Below the pieces are notes generated by a model that had not been told where the DNA came from, made no database searches, and worked only from the letters and a program-made list of their open reading frames with translations. A DNA stretch of 64,000 nt from Burkholderiaceae bacterium (GTDB taxonomy: Bacteria > Pseudomonadota > Gammaproteobacteria > Burkholderiales > Burkholderiaceae_C), in assembly GCA_017848435.1 (NCBI GenBank), contig JAFEHU010000067.1, positions 1 to 64,000 of the forward strand, in the 5' to 3' direction. Position 1 is the first letter of the stretch. Each line of letters starts with the position of its first letter. Both the position numbers and the translations under genes were made by a program. Shown here one piece after another: positions 56,901-64,000 of this stretch.

Positions 56901-58968
56901 GGAACTGACGCTCCACTCCACCCTGTGCCGCCGCGAGGCCGGTGCGTTCCAGAAAGCCATCCAGTCGGGCGACGACGTGGTGGTGGCCTGCACCCAGGAA
57001 AAACATTTGTTTGCCGAACTGGCCGGGATGGCCGAAGGTGGCAACATTTCGCCGCTGAAGTTTGTCAACATCCGCGAAACCGGTGGCTGGGGCCGCGACG
57101 CCGCCCAGGCCATGCCAAAAATTGCGGCCCTGCTGGCCGCAGCGCACCTGCCGGAGCCCGAACCGGTACCCACCGTCACCTACAAAAGCGCCGGCCGTTT
57201 GCTGATCGTGGGCCCGCTGGAGGCCGCCGAACAAGCCGCGGCGCTGCTGACCGATGTGCTCGATGTGACGATTTTTTCCACTGGCGGCGCCGGTGCGCAA
57301 GCACGGCAGTTCCCGGTGCTGGCGGGTCAGGTGGAGGCACTTGACGGCTGGCTGGGCGCGTTCACCTTCACGTGGTCACGCAACAACCCGATCAACCTGG
57401 ATTTGTGCACCCGCTGCAACGCCTGTGTCGCGGCCTGCCCGGAAGGCGCCATCGGCCTCGACTACCAGGTGGACATGGCCCAATGCCAGTCGCACCGTGC
57501 GTGCGTGAAGGTCTGCAATGCCGCTGGGGCGATCGATTTCACCCGCGACCCGACCTCGGAAACCGAACAGTTCGACCTGGTGCTGGACATCGGTGCTGTC
57601 CCGCTGATCACCCGCCACGCGCCACCCCAGGGCTACTTCCGCTGGGATGGCCAGTCCATGCCCACGTTGCTCAGGCTGCGCGACATGGTGGGCGAGTTCG
57701 ACAAGCCCAAGTTCTTCGACTACAAGCAAAAGCTCTGCGCCCACAGCCGTAACACCCAGATTGGCTGCAACGCCTGCATCGACATCTGTTCCGCCGAAGC
57801 GGTGAAGAGCGACAAGGGCCGCCAGCAGATTGTGGTCAATCCCAACCTGTGTGTGGGCTGTGGTGCCTGCACCACCGTCTGCCCCACCGGCGCGCTGACC
57901 TACGCTTACCCGCGTGCCAGCCACCAGGGCGTGAAGCTCAAAACGCTGCTGGCCACCTATGGCAAAGCCGGTGGCCAATCGGCGGTGCTGTTGCTGCACA
58001 GCCAGTCGGCCGGGCAAGCGCTGGTCGAGTCATTGGGCCGTGCGGCCCAGCTGGCCGGGCCGGTGCCCAAGCGCTCGCTGTTGGGTTTTGGCCGCCAGGC
58101 CGGGCCCCACACGCTGCAGGGCGTGCCTGCCAACGTCATTCCACTGGCCCTGTGGCACAGTGCCAGCACCGGGCTGGACCTGTGGCTCAGTGCCATCGCT
58201 TTCGGTGCCAACCAGGTGCTGGTGCTGTCCACGCCGGACGACGCGCCTGCCTACGTGGCGGGCTTGCAGGCCCAGATGGCGGTGGCGCAAGCCCTGCTCA
58301 ACGGCCTGGGCTACACCGGCACCCATTTCAGGCTGGTGCAGGCTGGCACGGCAGAGGCGCTGGACGCCGCACTGCAGTCACTGGCCGACACCCGCCAGCA
58401 GCTGCCCGCTGCGGCCGCGCGCTACGCCGTCACCCCCGAAAAACGCAGCACGCTCGATCTGGCGATTGACCACCTGGTGGCACACGCGCCGCTGAAACCC
58501 GACGCGGTGGCGCTGCCCGCCGGTGCGCCGGGCGCCGGTTCCCCGTTGGGGGCCATCGAGGTCAACAAAGACCGTTGCACGCTGTGCCTGAGCTGTGTCA
58601 GCGTCTGCCCGGCCAGCGCACTGCAGGACAACGCCAACGCACCCCAGCTGCGCTTCATCGAGAAAAACTGCGTGCAGTGTGGCCTGTGTGCCACCACCTG
58701 CCCGGAAGACGCCATCACGCTGGTGCCACGCCTGCTGATCGGGCCGGCCCGCAAAGAATTGCGGGTGCTGAACGAAATGCCGCCCTACAGCTGCGTGCGC
58801 TGTAACAAGCCGTTTGGCACGTTGAAGGCCATTGAAGGCATGCTGGGCAAGCTCAGTGGCCATGCGATGTTCCAGGGCGCGGCGCTGGAGCGGTTGAAGA
58901 TGTGTGGCGACTGCCGCGTCATCGACCTGTACTCCGCCCAGAACGAAACCAAGATCACCGACATCTGA
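56827..58968 (+). CDS. Multi-cluster 4Fe-4S protein of formate dehydrogenase locus
   Basis: The 713-residue product carries several ferredoxin-type motifs: CTRCNACVAACPEGA (near 198), a CNACIDICS set, CVGCGACTTVCPTGA (near 345), CTLCLSCVSVCP (near 585) and CVQCGLCATTCPEDA (near 617). The N-terminal region begins MPTLICDCNQTMPLQ. It probably shuttles electrons or assembles the dehydrogenases, but the reaction is not known. Start ATG 56827 lies within the end of DUF3306, an overlap of 74 bases; the length makes this start most likely though a later one is possible. Confidence 0.85.
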   Translation: MPTLICDCNQTMPLQPRPLGAALNEELTLHSTLCRREAGAFQKAIQSGDDVVVACTQEKHLFAELAGMAEGGNISPLKFVNIRETGGWGRDAAQAMPKIAALLAAAHLPEPEPVPTVTYKSAGRLLIVGPLEAAEQAAALLTDVLDVTIFSTGGAGAQARQFPVLAGQVEALDGWLGAFTFTWSRNNPINLDLCTRCNACVAACPEGAIGLDYQVDMAQCQSHRACVKVCNAAGAIDFTRDPTSETEQFDLVLDIGAVPLITRHAPPQGYFRWDGQSMPTLLRLRDMVGEFDKPKFFDYKQKLCAHSRNTQIGCNACIDICSAEAVKSDKGRQQIVVNPNLCVGCGACTTVCPTGALTYAYPRASHQGVKLKTLLATYGKAGGQSAVLLLHSQSAGQALVESLGRAAQLAGPVPKRSLLGFGRQAGPHTLQGVPANVIPLALWHSASTGLDLWLSAIAFGANQVLVLSTPDDAPAYVAGLQAQMAVAQALLNGLGYTGTHFRLVQAGTAEALDAALQSLADTRQQLPAAAARYAVTPEKRSTLDLAIDHLVAHAPLKPDAVALPAGAPGAGSPLGAIEVNKDRCTLCLSCVSVCPASALQDNANAPQLRFIEKNCVQCGLCATTCPEDAITLVPRLLIGPARKELRVLNEMPPYSCVRCNKPFGTLKAIEGMLGKLSGHAMFQGAALERLKMCGDCRVIDLYSAQNETKITDI

Positions 58969-58971
58969 CCC

Positions 58972-59589
58972 ATGACCTCCTCTTCAGCCACCTCCTCGGC
59001 GCTCGACGAAGAAACCGCACGGGCCGAGCTGTACGGCCTGCTGGCCGCGTTGTACTACGCACCGCCCCCGGCCGCCCTGTTGGCGCAGTTGCGGGTCGCG
59101 GTCACCGACGCACCCGCGCCCGGCGGTTTTCTGGAAGAGCCCTGGCGCGCACTGGTGTCGGTGGCCCGGCAGCTGGACGATGCCGCCATCCACCAGGAAC
59201 ACCATGCGCTGTTTGGTGGTGTGGGCAAGCCCGAGGTCTACCTGTACGGCTCGCACTACCTGGCCGGCTTTCTCAATGAGAAGCCCCTGGCCGCATTGCG
59301 CGGCGACCTGGCCGAACTGGGGCTGGCACGGGACGAGGCCATGTCCGAAACCGAGGACCACGTTGCCTGCCTGTGCGAGGTGATGCGTTACCTGATCGCT
59401 GGCGACGACGTGGCCGTTGCCAACCTGACCCAGCAGAAGCGCTTTTTCGGCAACCACCTGCAGCCCTGGGCGGTGGCGATGTGTGACGCCATCCAGCAAC
59501 ACCCACGTGCGGTTTTTTACGCGGCCACCGCCGAGTTGACGCGGGCCTTCATCAGCGTGGAGTTGCAGGGTTTTGACATGCTCACGTGA
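58972..59589 (+). CDS. TorD-family molybdoenzyme chaperone
   Basis: The 205-residue all-helical product has YGLLAALYYAPPP, HQEHHALFGG, LYGSHYLAGFLNEKPLAALRGDLAELGL (in segments) and SETEDHVACLCEVMRYLIAG, which match TorD/DmsD-type chaperones. These hold the apo-catalytic subunit and guard its Tat signal. Its position just before the Tat-exported dehydrogenase genes suggests it serves that enzyme. It starts 3 bases after the ferredoxin-like gene's stop. Confidence 0.9.
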   Translation: MTSSSATSSALDEETARAELYGLLAALYYAPPPAALLAQLRVAVTDAPAPGGFLEEPWRALVSVARQLDDAAIHQEHHALFGGVGKPEVYLYGSHYLAGFLNEKPLAALRGDLAELGLARDEAMSETEDHVACLCEVMRYLIAGDDVAVANLTQQKRFFGNHLQPWAVAMCDAIQQHPRAVFYAATAELTRAFISVELQGFDMLT

Positions 59590-59769
59590 GCCAGCGTGTG
59601 TGGATTGGGCTGAAAACAGCCTGTGTGTGAAATTAATTCAAGCGGGGCTGCAATTTAAAAAACCAACCAATTTGGTTGCACGTAATCCCCACTTGTATGT
59701 CCTGATGTGGGTTGCTAGAGTCCATTATGAAATTCACTTCCTATGTAGAAGTTGTCATGGAGACTCCAC
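59590..59769 (+). promoter_or_regulatory. Intergenic region before the second dehydrogenase operon
   Basis: The 180-base gap is more AT-rich than its surroundings and holds a perfect palindrome CAACCAA-T-TTGGTTG at 59664-59678. It probably contains the promoter or an operator for the Tat-exported formate dehydrogenase genes. A weak GGAGA-like ribosome site precedes the next ATG. No regulator can be assigned from sequence. Confidence 0.5.
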
Positions 59770-59976
59770 ATGAAAAAGTCTGAAAACGCTTTGTCGCGTC
59801 GCGTCCTGTTCGCAGGTGCCGGTACGGCGGGTGTGCTGGCCGCTGTTGCCAGCGTTTTGCCTTCCCCGCCCAAAACGGTTGAGCCGGTGGCGGTGCCCAA
59901 GGAGGCACCCATCCGGGGCGGGGGCTACTCGGTTTCCGAGCACGTTCAGCACTACTACAAGACCACCCGCATCTGA
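59770..59976 (+). CDS. Small Tat-targeted formate dehydrogenase region protein
   Basis: The 68-residue product starts MKKSENALSRRVLFAGAGTAG, a twin-arginine signal with RRVLF and a hydrophobic stretch, and ends with VSEHVQHYYKTTRI. It resembles the short Tat-target proteins found just before formate dehydrogenase catalytic subunits. Role unknown; perhaps a partner helping export or assembly of the following large subunit. It lies 69 bases before that gene. Confidence 0.87.
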   Translation: MKKSENALSRRVLFAGAGTAGVLAAVASVLPSPPKTVEPVAVPKEAPIRGGGYSVSEHVQHYYKTTRI

Positions 59977-60045
59977 CCACCGCAGGCACTGCCTGTCTCG
60001 TGGTCTCACGTTTTGTTTCCCGCACCTCACCCACTGGAGGTTTCC

Positions 60046-63012
60046 ATGTTGTTGACCAAAAGAACAGCCGGCGCGCACACCGACGCGGCTTCCCGCCTCC
60101 CCTTTGTGGGCAGCCTGAAGCGTGGCCTGTCGCAGGCCCTGCCCACAATGGACCGCCGCGGCTTTTTGCGGCGTTCGGGGCTGGGGGTTGGCGTCGGTAT
60201 TGCCGCGTCGCAGCTCACCCTGGTGAAGAAATCGGCGGCTGCGGCACCCGGCTCGGTGCTGGTGGGCGCCGGAAAAATCGAGGTCAAACGCACCGTCTGT
60301 ACCCACTGCTCGGTGGGTTGTGCGGTCGATGCGGTGGTGGAGAACGGTGTCTGGGTGCGCCAGGAGCCGGTGTTCGACTCCCCCATCAACCTCGGGGCAC
60401 ATTGCGCCAAGGGCGCATCGGTGCGCGAGCACGGCCACGGCGAGTTCCGCCTGCGCTACCCAATGAAGCTGGTCAACGGCAAGTACGAGCGCATCAGCTG
60501 GGACACGGCCTACCAGGAAATCAGCGACCGCATGCTGGCTTTGCGCAAGGAAAGCGGACCTGATTCGGTGTACGTGGTCGGTTCGTCCAAACACAACAAC
60601 GAGCAGGCTTACCTGTTGCGCAAGTGGATGAGCTTCTGGGGCAGCAACAACTGCGACCACCAGGCCCGCATTTGCCACTCCACCACGGTGGCCGGTGTGG
60701 CGAACACCTGGGGCTACGGTGCGATGACCAATTCGTACAACGACATGCAGAACAGCAAGTGCGCGATGTACATCGGCTCGAACGCCGCTGAAGCGCACCC
60801 GGTGAGCCTGCTGCACATGCTGCACGCCAAGGAAACCGGCTGCAAGATGATCGTGGTCGACCCGCGCTTCACCCGCACCGCCGCCAAGGCCGACGAGTAC
60901 GTCCGCATCCGCTCTGGTTCCGACATCGCCTTCCTGTACGGCATGTTGCACCACATCTTCAAGAACGGCTGGGAAGACAAGAAGTACATCAACGACCGTG
61001 TCTACGGCATGGAGAAGATCAAGGAAGAGGTCCTGACCAAGTGGACCCCGGACAAGGTCGAAGAGGTCTGCGGTGTGCCCGAAGCCGTGGTCTACAAGAC
61101 CGCCGAAGCCATGGCCAAGAACCGGCCCTCCACCATCGTCTGGTGCATGGGCCAGACCCAGCACACCACCGGCAACGCCATCGTGCGCGCTTCCTGCATC
61201 CTGCAGCTGGCATTGGGCAACGTGGGCGTGTCGGGCGGTGGCACCAACATCTTCCGTGGCCACGACAACGTGCAGGGTGCGACCGACGTCGGCCCCAACC
61301 CCGACTCACTGCCGGGCTACTACGGTCTTGCCGAAGGTTCGTTCAAGCACTTCGCCAAGGTCTGGGGGGTGGACTTCGACTGGATCAAGGGCCGCTACCC
61401 GGCCGGCATGATGGGCAAGCCCGGCCTCACCGTGTCGCGCTGGATTGACGGTGTGCTGGAGAAGAACGAGGCCATCGACCAGGACTCCAACATCCGCGCG
61501 ATGTTCTTCTGGGGCCATTCGCCCAACTCCCAGACCCGTGGTCTGGAAATGAAGCGCGCCATGGACAAGCTGGACATGCTGGTGGTGGTGGACCCTTACC
61601 CGTCGGCCACCGCCGCCATGGCCGCGATGCCGGGCAAACCGGACGACCTGAACCCCAAACGTGCGGTGTATCTGCTGCCGGCAGCCACGCAGTTCGAGAC
61701 CAGTGGGTCGTGCACCGCGTCCAACCGTTCGCTGCAGTGGCGCGAGAAGGTCATCGAACCTTTGTGGGAGAGCCGCACCGACCACATGATCATGCACCAG
61801 CTGGCCGAGAAACTGGGCTTTGCCAAGGAGCTGTCCAAGAACTACAAGATGCAGAAGGTCAAGGGCATGGACGAGCCCATGCCCGAAGACATCCTGCGCG
61901 AGATCAACAAATCCGTCTGGACCATTGGCTACACCGGCCAGAGCCCTGAGCGCCTGAAAGCGCACATGCGCAACATGAACCTGTTCGATGTCAAGACCCT
62001 GAAAGCCAAGGGCGGCAAGGACAAGGAAACCGGTTATGACTTCACCGGCGACTACTTCGGCCTGCCGTGGCCTTGCTACGGCACGCCCGAGCTCAAACAC
62101 CCGGGTTCGCCCAACCTGTACGACACCACCAAGCATGTGATGGACGGTGGTGGTAATTTCCGCGCCAACTTCGGTGTGGAGCGTGAGGGCGTCAGCCTGC
62201 TGGCCGAGGACGGCTCGCACTCGGTCGGTGCCGACATCACCACCGGTTACCCCGAGTTTGACCATGTCCTGCTGAAGAAGCTCGGCTGGTGGGACGAACT
62301 GAGCGACGCTGAAAAAACAGCGGCCGAGGGCAAGAACTGGAAGACCGACCCGTCGGGCGGCATCATCCGCGTGACGATGAAGAACCACGGTTGCCACCCC
62401 TTCGGCAACGCCAAGGCACGCGCCATCGTCTGGAACTTCCCCGACGCGATTCCGGTGCACCGCGAACCGCTGTACGGCACCCGCCCGGACCTGATGGCCA
62501 AGTACCCGACGCACGACGACCGCAAGACCGCCTGGCGCCTGCCCATCCTGTTCAAGTCGGTGCAGCAGAAGAACATTGCCGACAAGGCGCACGAAAAATT
62601 CCCGCTGATCATGACCTCGGGCCGCCTGGTGGAGTACGAGGGCGGTGGCGAGGAAACCCGCTCCAACCCGTGGCTGGCCGAATTGCAGCAGGACATGTTC
62701 ATCGAGCTGAACCCGAAAGCCGCAGCCGACCGTGGCATCCGCAACGGCGAGCAGGTCTGGGTCAGCACACCGACCGGCGCCAAGATCAAGGTCATGGCCC
62801 TGGTCACCGAGCGCGTCGGGCCGGACACGGTGTTCATGCCGTTCCACTTCTCTGGCCGCTGGCAAGGTGAGGACATGCTGCCTTACTACCCGGCGGGCGC
62901 AGCCCCTGTGGTGCGTGGCGAGGCCATCAACACCTCAACCACTTACGGTTACGACATCGTGACCATGATGCAAGAAACCAAGACGACGATCTGCAACGTC
63001 GCCAAAGCATAA
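60046..63012 (+). CDS. fdhA: Tat-exported formate dehydrogenase catalytic subunit
   Basis: The 988-residue product has a twin-arginine signal in MDRRGFLRRSGLGVG (residues about 35-49), so it works in the periplasm. CTHCSVGC (near 84) and a following Cys bind the proximal [4Fe-4S] cluster. The Mo or W ligand is Cys209 in QARICHSTTVAG, where E. coli FdnG has selenocysteine. Downstream bis-MGD segments (VDPRFTRTAAKADEY; TSGRLVEYEGGGEETRSNPWL in part) are typical. The start at 60046 is supported by GGAGG at 60036-60040. It works with the beta and gamma subunits that follow. Confidence 0.95.
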   Translation: MLLTKRTAGAHTDAASRLPFVGSLKRGLSQALPTMDRRGFLRRSGLGVGVGIAASQLTLVKKSAAAAPGSVLVGAGKIEVKRTVCTHCSVGCAVDAVVENGVWVRQEPVFDSPINLGAHCAKGASVREHGHGEFRLRYPMKLVNGKYERISWDTAYQEISDRMLALRKESGPDSVYVVGSSKHNNEQAYLLRKWMSFWGSNNCDHQARICHSTTVAGVANTWGYGAMTNSYNDMQNSKCAMYIGSNAAEAHPVSLLHMLHAKETGCKMIVVDPRFTRTAAKADEYVRIRSGSDIAFLYGMLHHIFKNGWEDKKYINDRVYGMEKIKEEVLTKWTPDKVEEVCGVPEAVVYKTAEAMAKNRPSTIVWCMGQTQHTTGNAIVRASCILQLALGNVGVSGGGTNIFRGHDNVQGATDVGPNPDSLPGYYGLAEGSFKHFAKVWGVDFDWIKGRYPAGMMGKPGLTVSRWIDGVLEKNEAIDQDSNIRAMFFWGHSPNSQTRGLEMKRAMDKLDMLVVVDPYPSATAAMAAMPGKPDDLNPKRAVYLLPAATQFETSGSCTASNRSLQWREKVIEPLWESRTDHMIMHQLAEKLGFAKELSKNYKMQKVKGMDEPMPEDILREINKSVWTIGYTGQSPERLKAHMRNMNLFDVKTLKAKGGKDKETGYDFTGDYFGLPWPCYGTPELKHPGSPNLYDTTKHVMDGGGNFRANFGVEREGVSLLAEDGSHSVGADITTGYPEFDHVLLKKLGWWDELSDAEKTAAEGKNWKTDPSGGIIRVTMKNHGCHPFGNAKARAIVWNFPDAIPVHREPLYGTRPDLMAKYPTHDDRKTAWRLPILFKSVQQKNIADKAHEKFPLIMTSGRLVEYEGGGEETRSNPWLAELQQDMFIELNPKAAADRGIRNGEQVWVSTPTGAKIKVMALVTERVGPDTVFMPFHFSGRWQGEDMLPYYPAGAAPVVRGEAINTSTTYGYDIVTMMQETKTTICNVAKA

Positions 63013-63022
63013 GGAAACTGCC

Positions 63023-63649
63023 ATGGCACGAATGAAATTTGTCTGTGATGCCGAGCGCTGCATCGAATGCAATGGCTGCGTCACCGCCTGCAAGCAGGAA
63101 CACGAGGTGCCCTGGGGTGTGAACCGTCGCCGCGTGGTCACCCTCAACGACGGTGTGCCCGGTGAAAAGTCGATCTCGGTGGCCTGCATGCACTGCAGCG
63201 ACGCACCCTGCATGGCCGTTTGCCCAGTCAACTGCTTCTACCGCACCGAAGAGGGCGTGGTGCTGCACGACAAGGACGTCTGCATTGGCTGTGGCTACTG
63301 CTCCTACGCCTGTCCGTTTGGCGCGCCCCAGTTCCCCGCGCAAGGCACCTTCGGCGTGCGCGGCAAGATGGACAAATGCACCTTCTGCGCTGGTGGCCCC
63401 GAAGCCCACGGCAGCCAGGCCGAGTTTGAGAAGTATGGCCGCAACCGCCTGGCCGAAGGCAAACTGCCGGCCTGTGCCGAAATGTGCTCCACCAAAGCGC
63501 TGCTGGCCGGTGACGGCGACGTGGTGGCCGACATCTTCCGCAACCGGGTGCTGACACGCGGCAAGGGCGCCGAAGTGTGGGGCTGGGGCACGGCCTATGG
63601 CACCAAGCAGGGTGGCCAGGCGCCGGCTCCTGCGGGAGCCAAATCATGA
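63023..63649 (+). CDS. fdhB: Formate dehydrogenase iron-sulfur (beta) subunit
   Basis: The 208-residue product has four [4Fe-4S] binding sets: CIECNGCVTACKQEH, CMHCSDAPCMAVCPV, CIGCGYCSYACPFG and CTFC with later CAEMC. It carries electrons from FdhA toward a membrane gamma subunit. No C-terminal membrane helix is evident. Its stop overlaps the following lipoprotein gene's ATG (ATGA). Confidence 0.94.
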   Translation: MARMKFVCDAERCIECNGCVTACKQEHEVPWGVNRRRVVTLNDGVPGEKSISVACMHCSDAPCMAVCPVNCFYRTEEGVVLHDKDVCIGCGYCSYACPFGAPQFPAQGTFGVRGKMDKCTFCAGGPEAHGSQAEFEKYGRNRLAEGKLPACAEMCSTKALLAGDGDVVADIFRNRVLTRGKGAEVWGWGTAYGTKQGGQAPAPAGAKS

Positions 63650-63876
63650 AGCGGCTCGCGGCGACGGCGCTGGTCGGCGTGCTGGTGCTGGCGGTTTCGG
63701 CCTGTGGTGAGAAGCCGCAGACACAAGGGGCCAGCAAAACCGATGCCAACCCCTATGTGGGTACCGGCTCGAGCTTTGCCTCCCCGGGCTGGAAGCAGGG
63801 CGACAAGACCAGCTGGGAGCAGCACATGCGCGCGCGCACCCAGAACACGCAAAACGAGTACACCCGCACCAACTGA
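63646..63876 (+). CDS. Small lipoprotein of formate dehydrogenase operon
   Basis: The 76-residue product has a signal with lipobox LAVSAC (Cys at about residue 20). The mature part, about 55 residues, contains YVGTGSSFASPGWKQGDKTSWEQHM and ends polar. I do not recognise a named family. It is translationally coupled to fdhB and precedes the gamma subunit by 12 bases, so it may assist the membrane-bound complex. Confidence 0.8.
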   Translation: MKRLAATALVGVLVLAVSACGEKPQTQGASKTDANPYVGTGSSFASPGWKQGDKTSWEQHMRARTQNTQNEYTRTN

Positions 63877-63888
63877 CAAGGAGATTCC

Positions 63889-64000
63889 ATGCTTCGCTCC
63901 TTTTGCGTCAGCCTCGTTCTGGCAGCCGGTGCATCGGGCATGGTGTGGGCGCAAGCGCCTGCGGCAGCCCCGGCCACCGGGGGCATCCAGAGCGCCAACA
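63889..64000 (+). CDS. Formate dehydrogenase gamma (cytochrome b) subunit, 5' part only
   Basis: The first 37 residues are visible, MLRSFCVSLVLAAGASGMVWA followed by an Ala/Pro-rich stretch, a signal peptide. The gene is cut by the window end. The identity rests on position after fdhA, fdhB and the lipoprotein and on the typical signal-bearing start of FdhC-type cytochrome b subunits. AAGGAGA precedes the ATG. Confidence 0.6.
   Translation, partial: MLRSFCVSLVLAAGASGMVWAQAPAAAPATGGIQSAN

Overview
The window is a dense, GC-rich (roughly two-thirds G+C) stretch of bacterial chromosome. It most resembles a betaproteobacterium of the Burkholderiales, probably Comamonadaceae (Rhodoferax/Hydrogenophaga-like). 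The grounds are gene order (rhodanese-grxC-secB-gpsA; gpmA-S41 peptidase-moeB; scpA-DUF3460), protein flavour and a small dispersed repeat. This is inference from memory of gene families, not a database match. No rRNA, tRNA, CRISPR array, prophage or insertion sequence was seen, and no gene-free stretch exceeds about 240 bases.

Layout. 1-2.8 kb: a PAP2-type phosphatase (cut by the window edge) diverges from a PmrA/PmrB-like two-component pair across CTTAAG direct repeats. 2.8-12 kb: mixed genes, including a haloacid dehalogenase, a ureD-like gene without urease, glycerate kinase, a creatininase-DUF924 fusion, GST, tautomerase, CsbD and BON stress proteins and a zinc peptidase. 12-19.4 kb: housekeeping genes (moeB, S41 peptidase, gpmA, rhodanese, grxC, secB, gpsA, panC, panB). 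19.5-24.4 kb: a four-gene Baeyer-Villiger-type monooxygenase / hydrolase / two-SDR operon with a divergent TetR regulator. 24.4-36 kb: cofactor synthesis, with nadC-nadA-pabBC on the plus strand facing panD and a TPP-riboswitch-controlled thiC-thiO-thiS-thiG-thiDE operon, then nadB. 36-41.5 kb: scpA, DUF3460, a BamE-like lipoprotein, a SulP transporter and metG, whose 3' half carries a sharply lower-GC block.

41.6-47.1 kb holds the most interesting accessory system. A 67-residue peptide with a textbook double-glycine leader is followed by an HlyD-type adaptor, a C39-peptidase ABC transporter with an intact Cys-His-Asp triad, and a TolC-like outer-membrane channel. This is a self-contained export line for a cysteine-free 50-residue peptide with no recognised relative. 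An AT-rich, hairpin-rich intergenic region precedes it.

47.1-64 kb: mrp, then a LysR regulator, an OFA-family (oxalate/formate type) transporter and a large formate-oxidation region. First comes a soluble NAD-linked enzyme (a fused FdsG-FdsB chain plus FdsA). Then come DUF3305, DUF3306, a multi-cluster ferredoxin-like protein and a TorD chaperone, followed by a second, Tat-exported membrane-associated formate dehydrogenase (small Tat protein, catalytic subunit, four-cluster beta subunit, small lipoprotein, start of the gamma subunit, cut by the window end). The FdsG-FdsB linker is encoded by a copy of the dispersed repeat that is intergenic elsewhere in the window.
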